Shown here piece by piece: positions 8,445-16,526 of a stretch of DNA of 64,000 nt. Each line of letters begins with the position of its first letter. The first letter of the stretch is position 1. Both the position numbers and the translations under genes were made by a program. This stretch comes from Xanthobacter aminoxidans. Lineage in GTDB: Bacteria > Pseudomonadota > Alphaproteobacteria > Rhizobiales > Xanthobacteraceae. Under the pieces are notes generated by a model. It was not told the origin of the DNA and did no database searches. It saw only the letters and a program-made list of their open reading frames with translations. The stretch covers positions 124,001 to 188,000 of the forward strand of contig NZ_JAMJXC010000007.1 of assembly GCF_023571765.1 (NCBI RefSeq). The letters are read 5' to 3'.

Positions 8445-9374
8445 TCAGCCGGCCGCCAGCACGCCCACCAGCCCCGGCACCGGCACGCCCTTCTCCGAGC
8501 GGGTGGAGGCCCGCTCCAGCAGCACGACGGTAAGCCCCGCCTCCGCCGCCAACGCGCGGACATAGTCCTCTCCATGGGCATAGCGCAGCGTCTCGCGCAG
8601 CAGCACGCCTTCGCCCTCGTGCGTCTCCAGCGTGAAGGCGAAGAGGCCGCCCGGCGCCAGCGCCGCCCGCGCGGCGTGGAAGATCGGGGCGAGGTCACCC
8701 ACATAGCAGAGTGCGTCGGCGGCGAGGACGAGATCGAGGCCGCCGGCCGGCATCGCCCCCAGCGCCGCCCCCATCTCGCCGGCTTCGAGGGCGGCGTAGA
8801 GGCCGAGCGCGCGGGCCTTTTCCAGCATGGCGGGGGAAAGGTCCACCCCGTCGAGCCGCTCGACCAGCGGCGCGAAGAGCACGCCGGCGAGGCCCGTGCC
8901 GCAGCCGAGGTCCAGCGCCGCACCAAAGCGGACGTCGCGCCCCTGGGTGGCACAGGCGGCCCGCACCGCCTCCAGCAGCAGCTCGGGGCCGCGATAGGCG
9001 AGCTTTTCGCGCAAAGCGGTATCGAAGCGGCCGGCATATTGGTCGAACAGGGTGCGCACATAGGCCGCCGACATCACGCCGTCCGCCGCCTCGCCCCCGA
9101 GCCGCGCCCGGCGCAGCCCCGCGCCCAGCCGGTCGGCGGGATCGAGCGCCAGCGCCCGGCCATAGGCCTCCCGCGCCGCCTCGCTTTCCCCCTGCCCTTC
9201 CCGCGCCTCGCCCAGCAGGAACCAGGCGGCGGCGAAAGCGGGCGCCGCCTCCACCGTCTCGGCGAGGAGCTCTGCGGCGGCGGCGAAATCCCCCTCGGCG
9301 AGGAAGGCGCGCGCCCAGTCGAGCCGCCGGTCGAGGACGGGATCGCCTGATGTGTCGAAGGCAGCAGCGGACAA
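8445..9374 (-). CDS. TPR-containing SAM-dependent methyltransferase
   Basis: About 309 residues. The N-terminal ~85 residues form two to three tetratricopeptide-like helical pairs (FAAAAELLAETVEAAPAF, AWFLLGEAREGQGESEAA). A class I methyltransferase domain follows, with motif I ALDLGCGTGLAG, an acidic post-I region (DGVDLSPAMLEKAR) and LVLAADALCYVGDL. The target is unknown; the TPR points to a protein or small-ligand partner. The start is uncertain: TTG 9374 is the last in-frame start that leaves the N-terminal helices intact without entering the divergent exonuclease gene. No strong ribosome site is seen. Confidence 0.78.
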   Translation of the reverse strand: MSAAAFDTSGDPVLDRRLDWARAFLAEGDFAAAAELLAETVEAAPAFAAAWFLLGEAREGQGESEAAREAYGRALALDPADRLGAGLRRARLGGEAADGVMSAAYVRTLFDQYAGRFDTALREKLAYRGPELLLEAVRAACATQGRDVRFGAALDLGCGTGLAGVLFAPLVERLDGVDLSPAMLEKARALGLYAALEAGEMGAALGAMPAGGLDLVLAADALCYVGDLAPIFHAARAALAPGGLFAFTLETHEGEGVLLRETLRYAHGEDYVRALAAEAGLTVVLLERASTRSEKGVPVPGLVGVLAAG

Positions 9375-9453
9375 GCTCGATCTCGCAGTTCGAGGGAACC
9401 TCGCGCAGGCGCGCAAGTCTCCCCATATAGTGGTGAACCCGCCCGATAAAGTG

Positions 9454-10500
9454 ATGCGCCCGGAAGACCTCCTCTGCCCCTCGCCCAAGGGACTCTACAG
9501 CCCCGCCGGCGATTTCTACGTGGACCCCACCCGCGCCGTGCCGCGGGCGGTGATCACGCACGGCCATTCCGACCATGCCCGCGCCGGCCATGCCCACGTG
9601 CTCGCCACCCGCGAGACGCTGGACATCATGGCCCTGCGCATGGGGCCGGGCTTCGCGGGGGCGACGCAGGCGCTGGCCTATGGCGCGGAGATCATCCTCA
9701 ACGGGGTGAAGGTGAGCCTTCATCCCGCCGGCCATGTGCTCGGCTCGGCGCAGGTGCGGCTGGAGAAGGACGGGCTCGTGATCGTCGTCTCCGGCGACTA
9801 CAAGGACGCCGCCGACCCCACCTGCGCCCCGTTCGAGCCCATCCGCTGCCACGTCTTCGTCAGCGAGGCGACGTTCGGCCTGCCGGTTTTCCGCCATCCC
9901 CCCGCGGCGGGGGAGGTGGACAAGCTGCTCGCCTCGGTGCGCATCTTCCCCGAGCGCACCCACATCGTCGGCGCCTATTCGCTGGGCAAGGCGCAGCGGA
10001 TGATGGCGCTGATCCGCCGCGCGGGGCACGACGCGCCCATCTACGTGCACGGCGCGCTCACCAACATCACCGACTATTATGAAAGCTGCGGCATGGATTT
10101 CGGCGAGATCCTGCCGGTGAAGGGCGCGCCGAAATCCGCTTTCGCCGGGGCCATCGTCATCGCCCCGCCCTCCTCCATGACGGACCTGTGGGCGCGGCGC
10201 TTCGCCGACCCCATCACCTGCTTCGCCTCCGGCTGGATGCGCGTGCGCGCCCGCGCCCGGCAGCGGGGGGTGGAGCTGCCGCTCGTCGTCTCCGACCATG
10301 CCGACTGGGACGGCCTCTGCGCCTCCATCCGCGCCACCGGCTGCGAGGAGTTGTGGGTGACGCACGGCGCCGAGGACGCCCTCGTCCACTGGGCCCACAC
10401 CCGGCAATTGCGCGCCCGCCCCCTCCATATGGTCGGCTACGGCGAGGAGGACGAGGAGGCGGTGGTGGTCGCGCCGGAGGGGGAGGCCCCTCCCCCATGA
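9454..10500 (+). CDS. Ligase-associated DNA exonuclease (metallo-beta-lactamase/SNM1-like)
   Basis: A 348-residue metallo-beta-lactamase-fold nuclease of the type found next to bacterial ATP-dependent DNA ligases (TIGR04122-like). The metal motif is HGHSDH at residues 36-41, with a further ligand in HPAGHVLGSAQ and GDYKD. The canonical N-terminus RPEDLLCPSPKGLYSPAGDFYVDP fixes the start at ATG 9454. It overlaps the ligase ATG by four bases (ATGA), so the two are coupled. The family is thought to process damaged DNA ends before ligation. Confidence 0.92.
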   Translation: MRPEDLLCPSPKGLYSPAGDFYVDPTRAVPRAVITHGHSDHARAGHAHVLATRETLDIMALRMGPGFAGATQALAYGAEIILNGVKVSLHPAGHVLGSAQVRLEKDGLVIVVSGDYKDAADPTCAPFEPIRCHVFVSEATFGLPVFRHPPAAGEVDKLLASVRIFPERTHIVGAYSLGKAQRMMALIRRAGHDAPIYVHGALTNITDYYESCGMDFGEILPVKGAPKSAFAGAIVIAPPSSMTDLWARRFADPITCFASGWMRVRARARQRGVELPLVVSDHADWDGLCASIRATGCEELWVTHGAEDALVHWAHTRQLRARPLHMVGYGEEDEEAVVVAPEGEAPPP

Positions 10501-12140
10501 ACCGCTTCGCCGCGCTGCTGGATCGCATGTCCTACGAGGCCGGGCGCAATGCCAAGATCCGGCTCATGGCGGACTATTTCCGCTCGACGCCGGACCCGGA
10601 GCGGGGGCTCGCCCTGGCGGCGCTCACCGGGGCGCTGTCGTTCGCCAATGCCAAGCCCGGCGTGGTGCGCACGCTGATCGCCGAACGGGCGGACCCGGTG
10701 CTGTTCGAGATGTCCTATGATTATGTGGGCGACCTCTCGGAGACCGTCGCCCTCATGTGGCCCCGGCCGGAGGGCGCGCGGCCGCACGCGCCGCTGCTGT
10801 CCGAGATCGTCCACGGCCTCTCCACCTTCTCCAAGGTGTCCCTGCCCCGGCATCTGGCCGACTGGCTGGACGGCCTCGACGAGACCGGCCGCTGGGCGCT
10901 CTTGAAGCTCATCACCGGGTCCATGCGGGTGGGCGCCTCGGCGCGCCTCGCCAAGACCGCCGTGGCGAGCCTGGGGCAAGGGCTCACGGAGGTGACGCCG
11001 GACGAGGTGGAGCTGGTCTGGCCCGGCCTTGAGCCGCCCTACGAGGAGCTGTTCGCCTGGGTGGAGGGGCGCGGGCCGCGGCCGGAGACCTCCAATCCCG
11101 CCCCATTCCGCCCGGTGATGCTGGCCCACGCCATCGAGGAAACGGATTTCACCGCCCTCGATCCGGCCGATTTCCGCGCCGAATGGAAATGGGACGGCAT
11201 CCGCGTGCAGGCGGTCGCGGGCACCGGGCCGGACGGCGCGCGCGTGGTGCGGCTCTATTCCCGCACCGGCGAGGACATCTCCGACGCCTTCCCGGACATG
11301 GCGGAGGCCATCGCCTTCGACGGCGCCATGGACGGCGAATTGCTCATCGTCCGCGACGGCCGGGTGGAGCCGTTCAACGTGCTCCAGCAGCGGCTGAACC
11401 GCAAAACGGTGACCGTGAAGATGCTGGCGGAATTCCCCGCCCACATCCGCGCCTATGACCTGCTGGTGGACGGCGCGGACGATTTGCGCGGCGAACCCTT
11501 CGCCACCCGCCGCGCCCGGCTGGAGGCGCTCGTGGCGCGCCTCCACACCCCACGCATCGACCTGTCCCCCATGGTGCCCTTCTCGACCTGGGAGGCGCTG
11601 ACCACCGCCCGCCGCGACCCCGCCTCCGCCGGCGCGGGGGCGGACGCCGGGGCGGTGGAAGGGGTCATGATCAAGCGGGCGGACAGCCTCTATCTGCCCG
11701 GCCGGCCGAAGGGGCCGTGGTGGAAGTGGAAGCGCGATCCGCACACGGTGGATGCGGTGCTCATGTATGCCCAGCGCGGGCACGGCAAGCGCTCGTCCTT
11801 CTATTCGGACTACACCTTCGGGGTGTGGACGATCGGCGATGAGGGAGAGGATGTGCTGGTGCCGGTGGGCAAGGCCTATTTCGGCTTCACCGACGAGGAA
11901 CTGAAGCAGATCGACGCCTTCGTGCGCCGCGCCACCATCAACCGCTTCGGCCCGGTGCGCGAGGTGGTGCACGAGAAGGACGAGGGGCTGGTGCTGGAAG
12001 TGGCCTTCGAGGGCCTCGCCCGCTCCACCCGCCACCGCTCCGGCATCGCCATGCGCTTCCCCCGCATCGCCCGCCTGAGATGGGACAAGCCGCCGGGCGA
12101 GGCGGACCGGCTGGAGACGCTGGAGGCGTTGCTGGGGTGA
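10497..12140 (+). CDS. ATP-dependent DNA ligase (exonuclease-associated type)
   Basis: A 547-residue ligase. The N-terminal ~200 residues are the alpha-helical DNA-binding domain. The adenylation motif KWDGIR lies at residues 231-236 with nucleophile K231. Later motifs include YSRTGEDIS (motif III region), GELLIV and EGVMIKRADSLYLPGRPKGPWWKWKR (motifs IV-V), followed by an OB domain ending near RFPRI. It resembles the PP_1105-type bacterial ligase family (TIGR04120). It is translationally coupled to the upstream exonuclease. The helicase and phosphoesterase often found in this set are not downstream here. Confidence 0.95.
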   Translation: MNRFAALLDRMSYEAGRNAKIRLMADYFRSTPDPERGLALAALTGALSFANAKPGVVRTLIAERADPVLFEMSYDYVGDLSETVALMWPRPEGARPHAPLLSEIVHGLSTFSKVSLPRHLADWLDGLDETGRWALLKLITGSMRVGASARLAKTAVASLGQGLTEVTPDEVELVWPGLEPPYEELFAWVEGRGPRPETSNPAPFRPVMLAHAIEETDFTALDPADFRAEWKWDGIRVQAVAGTGPDGARVVRLYSRTGEDISDAFPDMAEAIAFDGAMDGELLIVRDGRVEPFNVLQQRLNRKTVTVKMLAEFPAHIRAYDLLVDGADDLRGEPFATRRARLEALVARLHTPRIDLSPMVPFSTWEALTTARRDPASAGAGADAGAVEGVMIKRADSLYLPGRPKGPWWKWKRDPHTVDAVLMYAQRGHGKRSSFYSDYTFGVWTIGDEGEDVLVPVGKAYFGFTDEELKQIDAFVRRATINRFGPVREVVHEKDEGLVLEVAFEGLARSTRHRSGIAMRFPRIARLRWDKPPGEADRLETLEALLG

Positions 12141-12207
12141 GGTGCGCGAAGGATTGAATGGCGAGGTCGTGCGGCTCGAGGTGGCGTGCGGCCTGCCCCC
12201 ACAACAC

Positions 12208-12239
12208 CGTCATGCCCGGCCTTGTCCCGGCCATGACGG
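12208..12239. repeat. Family A repeat, minimal single-arm copy
   Basis: A 32-base palindrome beginning CGTCATGCCCGGCC and ending GGCCATGACGG around CTTGTCC. It matches one arm of the long family A repeats fused directly to the closing CATGACGG. It sits between the ligase gene and the S24 regulator gene. Confidence 0.8.
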
Positions 12240-12290
12240 CGGAGAAACAGGAAACGGCAGGGACCTTCCCGCCCGCGTCGGCACCCGCCC

Positions 12291-12977
12291 CTACTGGCTC
12301 GCCCACACGATCCGCGCGATCCAGTCCACCTGATCCAGCGGGATCTGCCGGTCCTCGTGGGCGGGGTTGAGGGAGCGCAGCTCGATGTGGCGGGCGGTCT
12401 TGCGCACCAGTTCCTTGGCCAGCACCTCGCCCTCCTTGGTCTTCAGCACCACCCGGTCGCCGCGGCGCGGCTCGGAGGCGGGGGAGACCACCACGATGTC
12501 GCCGTCGCGATAGACCGGCTCCATGGAATCGCCGGCGATCTCCAGCGCATAGGCGTGGGCGTCGTGGACGTCGGGAAAGACGATCTCGTCCCAGCCGGCG
12601 CCCACCGGGAAGCCCGCATCGTCGAAGAAGCCGCCGGAGCCGGCCTGGGCGAAGCCGATCTGCGGAATGGCATGGAGCGGCCGCGTCGGGGGCGGCGACG
12701 CGTCTTCGGCGAAGCCCGCGCCGCCGCCATGGGCGGCTGTGCGGTCTGAGCCGTCCAGCAAGGAGAAGAAGTGCTCCGGGCTGGTGCCGGTGGCGGCCAG
12801 CGCCTTGGCGATGCTCTCGGTGGAGGGCCAGCGCGGCCGGCCGTCGATGGTCACGCGCTTGGAGCGGTTGAAGGTGGTGGGGTCGAGCCCCGCCCGCCGG
12901 GCGAGGCCGGAGGTGGACAGCCCGTGCTGCTCGGCGAGTTCATCGACGGCACGCCAGATCTTACCGTGGGTCAGCAT
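12291..12977 (-). CDS. HTH/S24 peptidase repressor (LexA/CI-like)
   Basis: A 228-residue two-domain regulator. Residues 1-75 form an XRE-type helix-turn-helix (LSTSGLARRAGLDPTTFNRSKR). Residues 105-225 are the S24 self-cleaving domain, with nucleophile S151 in IAGDSMEP and general base K188 in GEVLAKEL. The 37-residue spacing is the same as S119/K156 in E. coli LexA. A possible cleavage site A112-G113 lies in FAQAGSGG. This predicts a stress-cleaved repressor. The start at ATG 12977 has AAGGAA upstream. It is divergent from the DUF952 gene, with a LexA-like box between them. Confidence 0.88.
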   Translation of the reverse strand: MLTHGKIWRAVDELAEQHGLSTSGLARRAGLDPTTFNRSKRVTIDGRPRWPSTESIAKALAATGTSPEHFFSLLDGSDRTAAHGGGAGFAEDASPPPTRPLHAIPQIGFAQAGSGGFFDDAGFPVGAGWDEIVFPDVHDAHAYALEIAGDSMEPVYRDGDIVVVSPASEPRRGDRVVLKTKEGEVLAKELVRKTARHIELRSLNPAHEDRQIPLDQVDWIARIVWASQ

Positions 12978-13088
12978 GGGAAAGACGTTCCTTGCCTCGA
13001 AGATCCTTGGCCTCGACAGCGAATCCGGATGCGGACCGGGGCCACCCGCGCGACACCACGCCCCCCGATGCGTGGAAGATATGAATTT

Positions 13089-13103
13089 GTTCCCCATTTG
13101 TAC
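13089..13103. promoter_or_regulatory. LexA-like operator candidate (GTTC-N7-GTAC)
   Basis: GTTC at 13089-13092, seven bases, then GTAC at 13100-13103. The alphaproteobacterial LexA consensus is GTTC-N7-GTTC, so this is one base off. It sits in the divergent region between the S24 repressor and the DUF952 gene, about 112 bases before the repressor start, where autoregulation would be expected. Confidence 0.4.
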
Positions 13104-13199
13104 AGGACTTCAGTCCGCATGCAACCATAAGGCGAACACAGTTGCCCTTTCGTTCGTGCCGGCCTATGTGCGTCGCCGATCCATTGAGGAGCATCGCCC

Positions 13200-13550
13200 G
13201 TGACTGCCGCCCCCCTCATCTACAAGATCGCCCCCGCCGCCTTGTGGGCCGCCGCCGAGCAAGCGGGCGTGTTCACCGGGGCGCCGGTGGACGTGGCGGA
13301 CGGCTACATCCATTTCTCCACCGCCGCGCAGGCGCGCGAGACGGCGGCGAAGCACTTCGCCGGGCAAGCCGACCTGAAGCTGGTGGCTATCGAGGCGGCG
13401 GCGCTGGGCGCGGCGCTGAAGTGGGAACCCTCACGCGGTGGCGCCCTCTTCCCCCATCTCTACGCGCCGCTGCCGCTCACCGCTGTGAGATGGGTGCGCG
13501 ACCTGCCGCTCGGCGCGGACGGGGCCCACGTCTTCCCCACGCTGGACTGA
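13200..13550 (+). CDS. DUF952 family protein
   Basis: A 116-residue soluble protein of the DUF952 family. The signatures are IYKIAPAALWAAAEQAGVF at the N-terminus, DGYIHFSTAAQARETAAKHF, and the C-terminal FPHLYAPLPLTAVRWVRDLP. The fold is related to ADP-ribosyltransferase-like domains, but no activity is established. It starts at GTG 13200, preceded by GAGGAG. It is divergent from the S24 repressor, so it may be under that repressor's control, and it ends three bases before the convergent MATE gene. Confidence 0.9.
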   Translation: MTAAPLIYKIAPAALWAAAEQAGVFTGAPVDVADGYIHFSTAAQARETAAKHFAGQADLKLVAIEAAALGAALKWEPSRGGALFPHLYAPLPLTAVRWVRDLPLGADGAHVFPTLD

Positions 13551-13553
13551 AAC

Positions 13554-14876
13554 TCAGCCGAAGGTCCGCCGCTCCAGCGCCGGCAGGCGCAGGGCCTGGA
13601 AGCCGCCGCGCGCGAGGAGGAAGGCCAGCATCGCCAGCCAAAGGCCGTGATTGCCCAGCGGCCGCAAGGCGAGGAACACGCCGAGATAGACGCCCAGCGA
13701 GGCGAGCATCAGGTTGCGCATGTCGCGCGACCACAGCGCGCCGATATAGACGCCGTCGAAAGCATAGGCCGTCACCCCCGCCACCGGCAGCAGCGCGGCG
13801 TAGAGAAGATAGATTCGCGCTTCGGCCCGCACCTCCGGGCTGGTGCTCATGGCGTCCACGATGGCCGGGCCGGTGACGAGGTAGACCGCCCCCGCCAGCA
13901 CCGCGAAGGCAAATCCCCACACGATGGACAGCCGCACCCCGGCGGAAAAATCCGCCCGGCGCCGCGCACCCACGGCCGAGCCGCAGATCTGCTCGGCGGC
14001 GGTGGCGAAACCATCGAGGAAATAGGCGGCCACCATCACCATGTTCTGGAGAACGGCATTGGCGGCGAGGGTCACGTCGCCCGCCCGTGCGCCCTGCGCG
14101 GCGAAGAAGGAGAAGGCGAACATCAGCGCCGCGGTGCGGATCATGATGTCGCGGTTGAGCATGACGGTCTGGATGAGCCGCGCCTTGTCGAGCAGCACCG
14201 CCTTCGCCACCCCGAGCCGCCCGCCCAGCAGCACGGCGCACAGGACGAGCCCGGCCGCCGCTCCGACGATTTCGGCGACGAGGGTTCCCGCCGCCGAGCC
14301 GGCGACGCCCCATCCGGCGCCAAGCACGAGCGCGGCCGAGAGCACCATGTTGAGGACATTGATTCCCAGCTGGAGCACCAGCGCCCGCCCGGTGCGGCCG
14401 AGGCCCACCAGCCAGCCCAGCACCACGTAATTGGCCAGGGTGAAGGGCGCGGCGAAGATGCGGATGGCGTAATAGTCGCGCACCGCCGCGTTCACCTCCT
14501 CGCTCGCCCCCGCCAGCGACAGGGCCGCGCTCTCGATGGGTGTGCGCAGGAGCACGATCAGGAGACCGAGCGCGCCGGCGACCAGCAGGCCGCGCGCCAG
14601 AACCGCCCGCTCCTCCACCGCATCACGTCGCCCCACCGCCTGCGCGGCGAGGCCCACCGTGCCCATGCGCAGGAAGCCGAACACCCAGAACAGCATGTCG
14701 AAGATGATGGCGGCGAGCGCCACGCCGCCGAGCAGCGACGCGCTGCCGAGCCGACCCACCACCGCCGCATCCACCACGCCCAGCATCGGCGTGGTGAGGT
14801 GCGCCAGCGTCATCGGCAGCGCGATGGCGAGCACGCGCCGGTGCGTCACGCCCCCCGAGACGGCGGCGAGGGACAC
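13554..14876 (-). CDS. MATE family efflux transporter (DinF-like)
   Basis: A 440-residue inner-membrane transporter with twelve hydrophobic segments. It exports drugs or metabolites in exchange for Na+ or H+. Family features are the N-terminal TLAHLTTPMLGVVDAAVVGRLGSA and the central FLDGFATAAEQICGSAVGAR, which repeats the TAAE..VG pattern of the DinF branch. It lies four bases downstream of the small DUF6460-like gene on the same strand, so the two are probably co-transcribed. No substrate can be read from the sequence. Confidence 0.93.
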   Translation of the reverse strand: MSLAAVSGGVTHRRVLAIALPMTLAHLTTPMLGVVDAAVVGRLGSASLLGGVALAAIIFDMLFWVFGFLRMGTVGLAAQAVGRRDAVEERAVLARGLLVAGALGLLIVLLRTPIESAALSLAGASEEVNAAVRDYYAIRIFAAPFTLANYVVLGWLVGLGRTGRALVLQLGINVLNMVLSAALVLGAGWGVAGSAAGTLVAEIVGAAAGLVLCAVLLGGRLGVAKAVLLDKARLIQTVMLNRDIMIRTAALMFAFSFFAAQGARAGDVTLAANAVLQNMVMVAAYFLDGFATAAEQICGSAVGARRRADFSAGVRLSIVWGFAFAVLAGAVYLVTGPAIVDAMSTSPEVRAEARIYLLYAALLPVAGVTAYAFDGVYIGALWSRDMRNLMLASLGVYLGVFLALRPLGNHGLWLAMLAFLLARGGFQALRLPALERRTFG

Positions 14877-14880
14877 GGCC

Positions 14881-15150
14881 TCAGCGCCGGCCGAACACGC
14901 GCATGAGCAGCCAGAGCGGAATGACGATGACGGCGCCGAGCAGGAAATAGCGCCACATGCGCTCCACCGCCTCGAAGCTGAAGCTGAACAGGTTGCGCAG
15001 CAGGCGCTGGAGGCTGGTGAGGATGTTCATCGGGTCGAGCCCGAGGGCAGCGAGGATCACGCCCACCACCACCGAGAGCAGCACGAGCCGCACCAGCACC
15101 CAGGCAGGCGACCCGCCGAAGAAGCGCGTGAGATCGTTGTTCTCGGACAT
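14881..15150 (-). CDS. DUF6460-like small membrane protein
   Basis: An 89-residue protein with two hydrophobic segments (about residues 18-36 and 66-84) joined by an amphipathic stretch, LTSLQRLLRNLFSFSFEAVE. The opening NDLTRFFGGSPAWVLVRL and the glycine-rich first helix resemble the short DUF6460 membrane proteins of Hyphomicrobiales. Family assignment is from memory and is moderate. It is the first gene of a two-gene unit with the MATE exporter. Confidence 0.72.
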   Translation of the reverse strand: MSENNDLTRFFGGSPAWVLVRLVLLSVVVGVILAALGLDPMNILTSLQRLLRNLFSFSFEAVERMWRYFLLGAVIVIPLWLLMRVFGRR

Positions 15151-15216
15151 GGGCGGGGCTCCTGTGACGGCCGTGGTTTAGCACGACCGTCGCGCAGGGG
15201 GGAGACGGAGCCTGCC

Positions 15217-16110
15217 TCAGCCCGCCCGCAGGAAGTCCGTGACCAGCGCGACGGTGGCGGCGGGGTTCTCCTCCATGATCCAGTGGCCGCTGCCGGGCAC
15301 CACATCACCCGTCACGTCGCTGGCGGCGAAGCGCATCACCTCGGCCATCCCGAGGCCGAACGAATGCTCGCCGCCCAGCGCCAGCACCGGCATGGCGAGC
15401 TTGCCCGCCTTGAGGAATTCCACGTTGTCGAGGGCGTCCTGGTCGAAGGCGGCGAACTGGGCGAAGCCCGCGTGCATGGCGCCGGGCTGGGCGTAGAGCG
15501 CGGCGTAATGTTCCCGCGCGGCCTCCGAGAAGTGGCTGGGATCGGCGGAGAATTCGTTCCAGAAGCGATCGAGATAGATGCGCTCGCGCCCGGCGACGAG
15601 GCGCTCCATGTCCGGCCCGCCGAAGCGGAAATGCCAGAGCAGCGGGTTCTTCAGGATCTCGTCCCACGGTCCGACGCCGGGCAGCGGCGCATCGATGAGG
15701 GCGAATTTCGTCACCCGGTCGCGGTGGAGCGCGGCGAAGGCGAAGCCCACCATGTTGCCGATGTCGTGGGTGACGAGCGCAACCTTGTCGATTCCGAGGG
15801 CATCGAGCAGGCCGGCCATGTCGGCGCCCTGGGTCTTCTTGTCGTAGCCGCCGGGCGGCTTGGCCGAGAGGCCCATGCCGCGCAGGTCCGGCACCACCAC
15901 GGTGTGGGTGGGCGCCAGCGCCTGGGCGAGGGCGCCCCACATGTCGCCGGTCTCGCCATAGCCGTGGATGAGCAGCACCGCCGGCCCTTGCCCGCCCGTG
16001 CGGACATGGAGGGTGGTGCCGTTGGTCTCGATCTCCGCGATGCGGAAATCGGCGGGAAAGGGAACGATCTGGCTCGCTTCGGGGGCAGCAGTCGAAGGCG
16101 TCTGGGGCAT
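15217..16110 (-). CDS. Alpha/beta hydrolase with Asp nucleophile (epoxide hydrolase-like)
   Basis: A 297-residue alpha/beta hydrolase. The oxyanion-side motif HGYGETGDMW lies at residues 50-59. The nucleophile elbow reads VTHDIGNM with D116 instead of Ser, as in epoxide hydrolases and haloalkane dehalogenases. The C-terminal histidine is in VPGSGHWIMEE. An aspartate nucleophile predicts hydrolysis via an alkyl-enzyme ester. The lid sequence (LLWHFRFGGPDMERLVAGRE) is that of the common soluble epoxide-hydrolase-like group. ATG 16110 was chosen for GGAGG seven bases upstream. Confidence 0.87.
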   Translation of the reverse strand: MPQTPSTAAPEASQIVPFPADFRIAEIETNGTTLHVRTGGQGPAVLLIHGYGETGDMWGALAQALAPTHTVVVPDLRGMGLSAKPPGGYDKKTQGADMAGLLDALGIDKVALVTHDIGNMVGFAFAALHRDRVTKFALIDAPLPGVGPWDEILKNPLLWHFRFGGPDMERLVAGRERIYLDRFWNEFSADPSHFSEAAREHYAALYAQPGAMHAGFAQFAAFDQDALDNVEFLKAGKLAMPVLALGGEHSFGLGMAEVMRFAASDVTGDVVPGSGHWIMEENPAATVALVTDFLRAG

Positions 16111-16526
16111 GGTTTCCTCCCCGCCGCTGGCCGGCGGATGCGCGAGATGCGCTAAGGGAAAGTATGGTCTGTTCCGATGACGACCAGTAGTGGTGCTGCG
16201 CGCAAACTTCGCTTGCGCGGCGAACCTTGCCGCATCGTGATGGCGGGCGCAGAATAGGTAGGTACAGCGGCCGCGCGCCCTGCCCCGACGGCGGCGAATT
16301 TGCCTCTCCGGCACAAACCTGCTAACAGCCCCAGCTTCACACGGACGGCCATGCCGATCCCGCCGACCGGGCCGAGAGCCCGGAGGCCCCCGCCCGACAG
16401 CGCGATGCGCCCTCGGGCGTGCTTTGCGTTGGCTTGATGTGGCGTCCCCTGGATGCTCCCTCATCCGGCCCGCGCAGCGCGGGAGATCATCGCCGTCCGG
16501 TGTGAAGCTGCAACACCCGGGTGCCC
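16111..16526. other. 416-base gene-free interval upstream of ffh
   Basis: The interval lies between the divergent alpha/beta hydrolase and ffh. It has no open frame with a ribosome site and lacks the conserved SRP RNA loop. TTGCCT (16300-16305) and GCTAAC (16321-16326), 15 bases apart, form a weak promoter candidate for ffh. Apart from that I see nothing recognisable in it. Confidence 0.5.

Noticed and set aside
13142-13876. A 244-codon Arg-rich frame covering the DUF952 gene and the MATE gene end
   Set aside because: It is a frame-shifted shadow with no motif, and it overlaps two genes that have family signatures.
16111-16526. Possible SRP (4.5S) RNA or short gene upstream of ffh
   Set aside because: The conserved SRP RNA loop words (GGUCAGG...GGAAGG) are not found, and the 66-codon minus-strand frame at 16152-16352 has no ribosome site or recognisable content.
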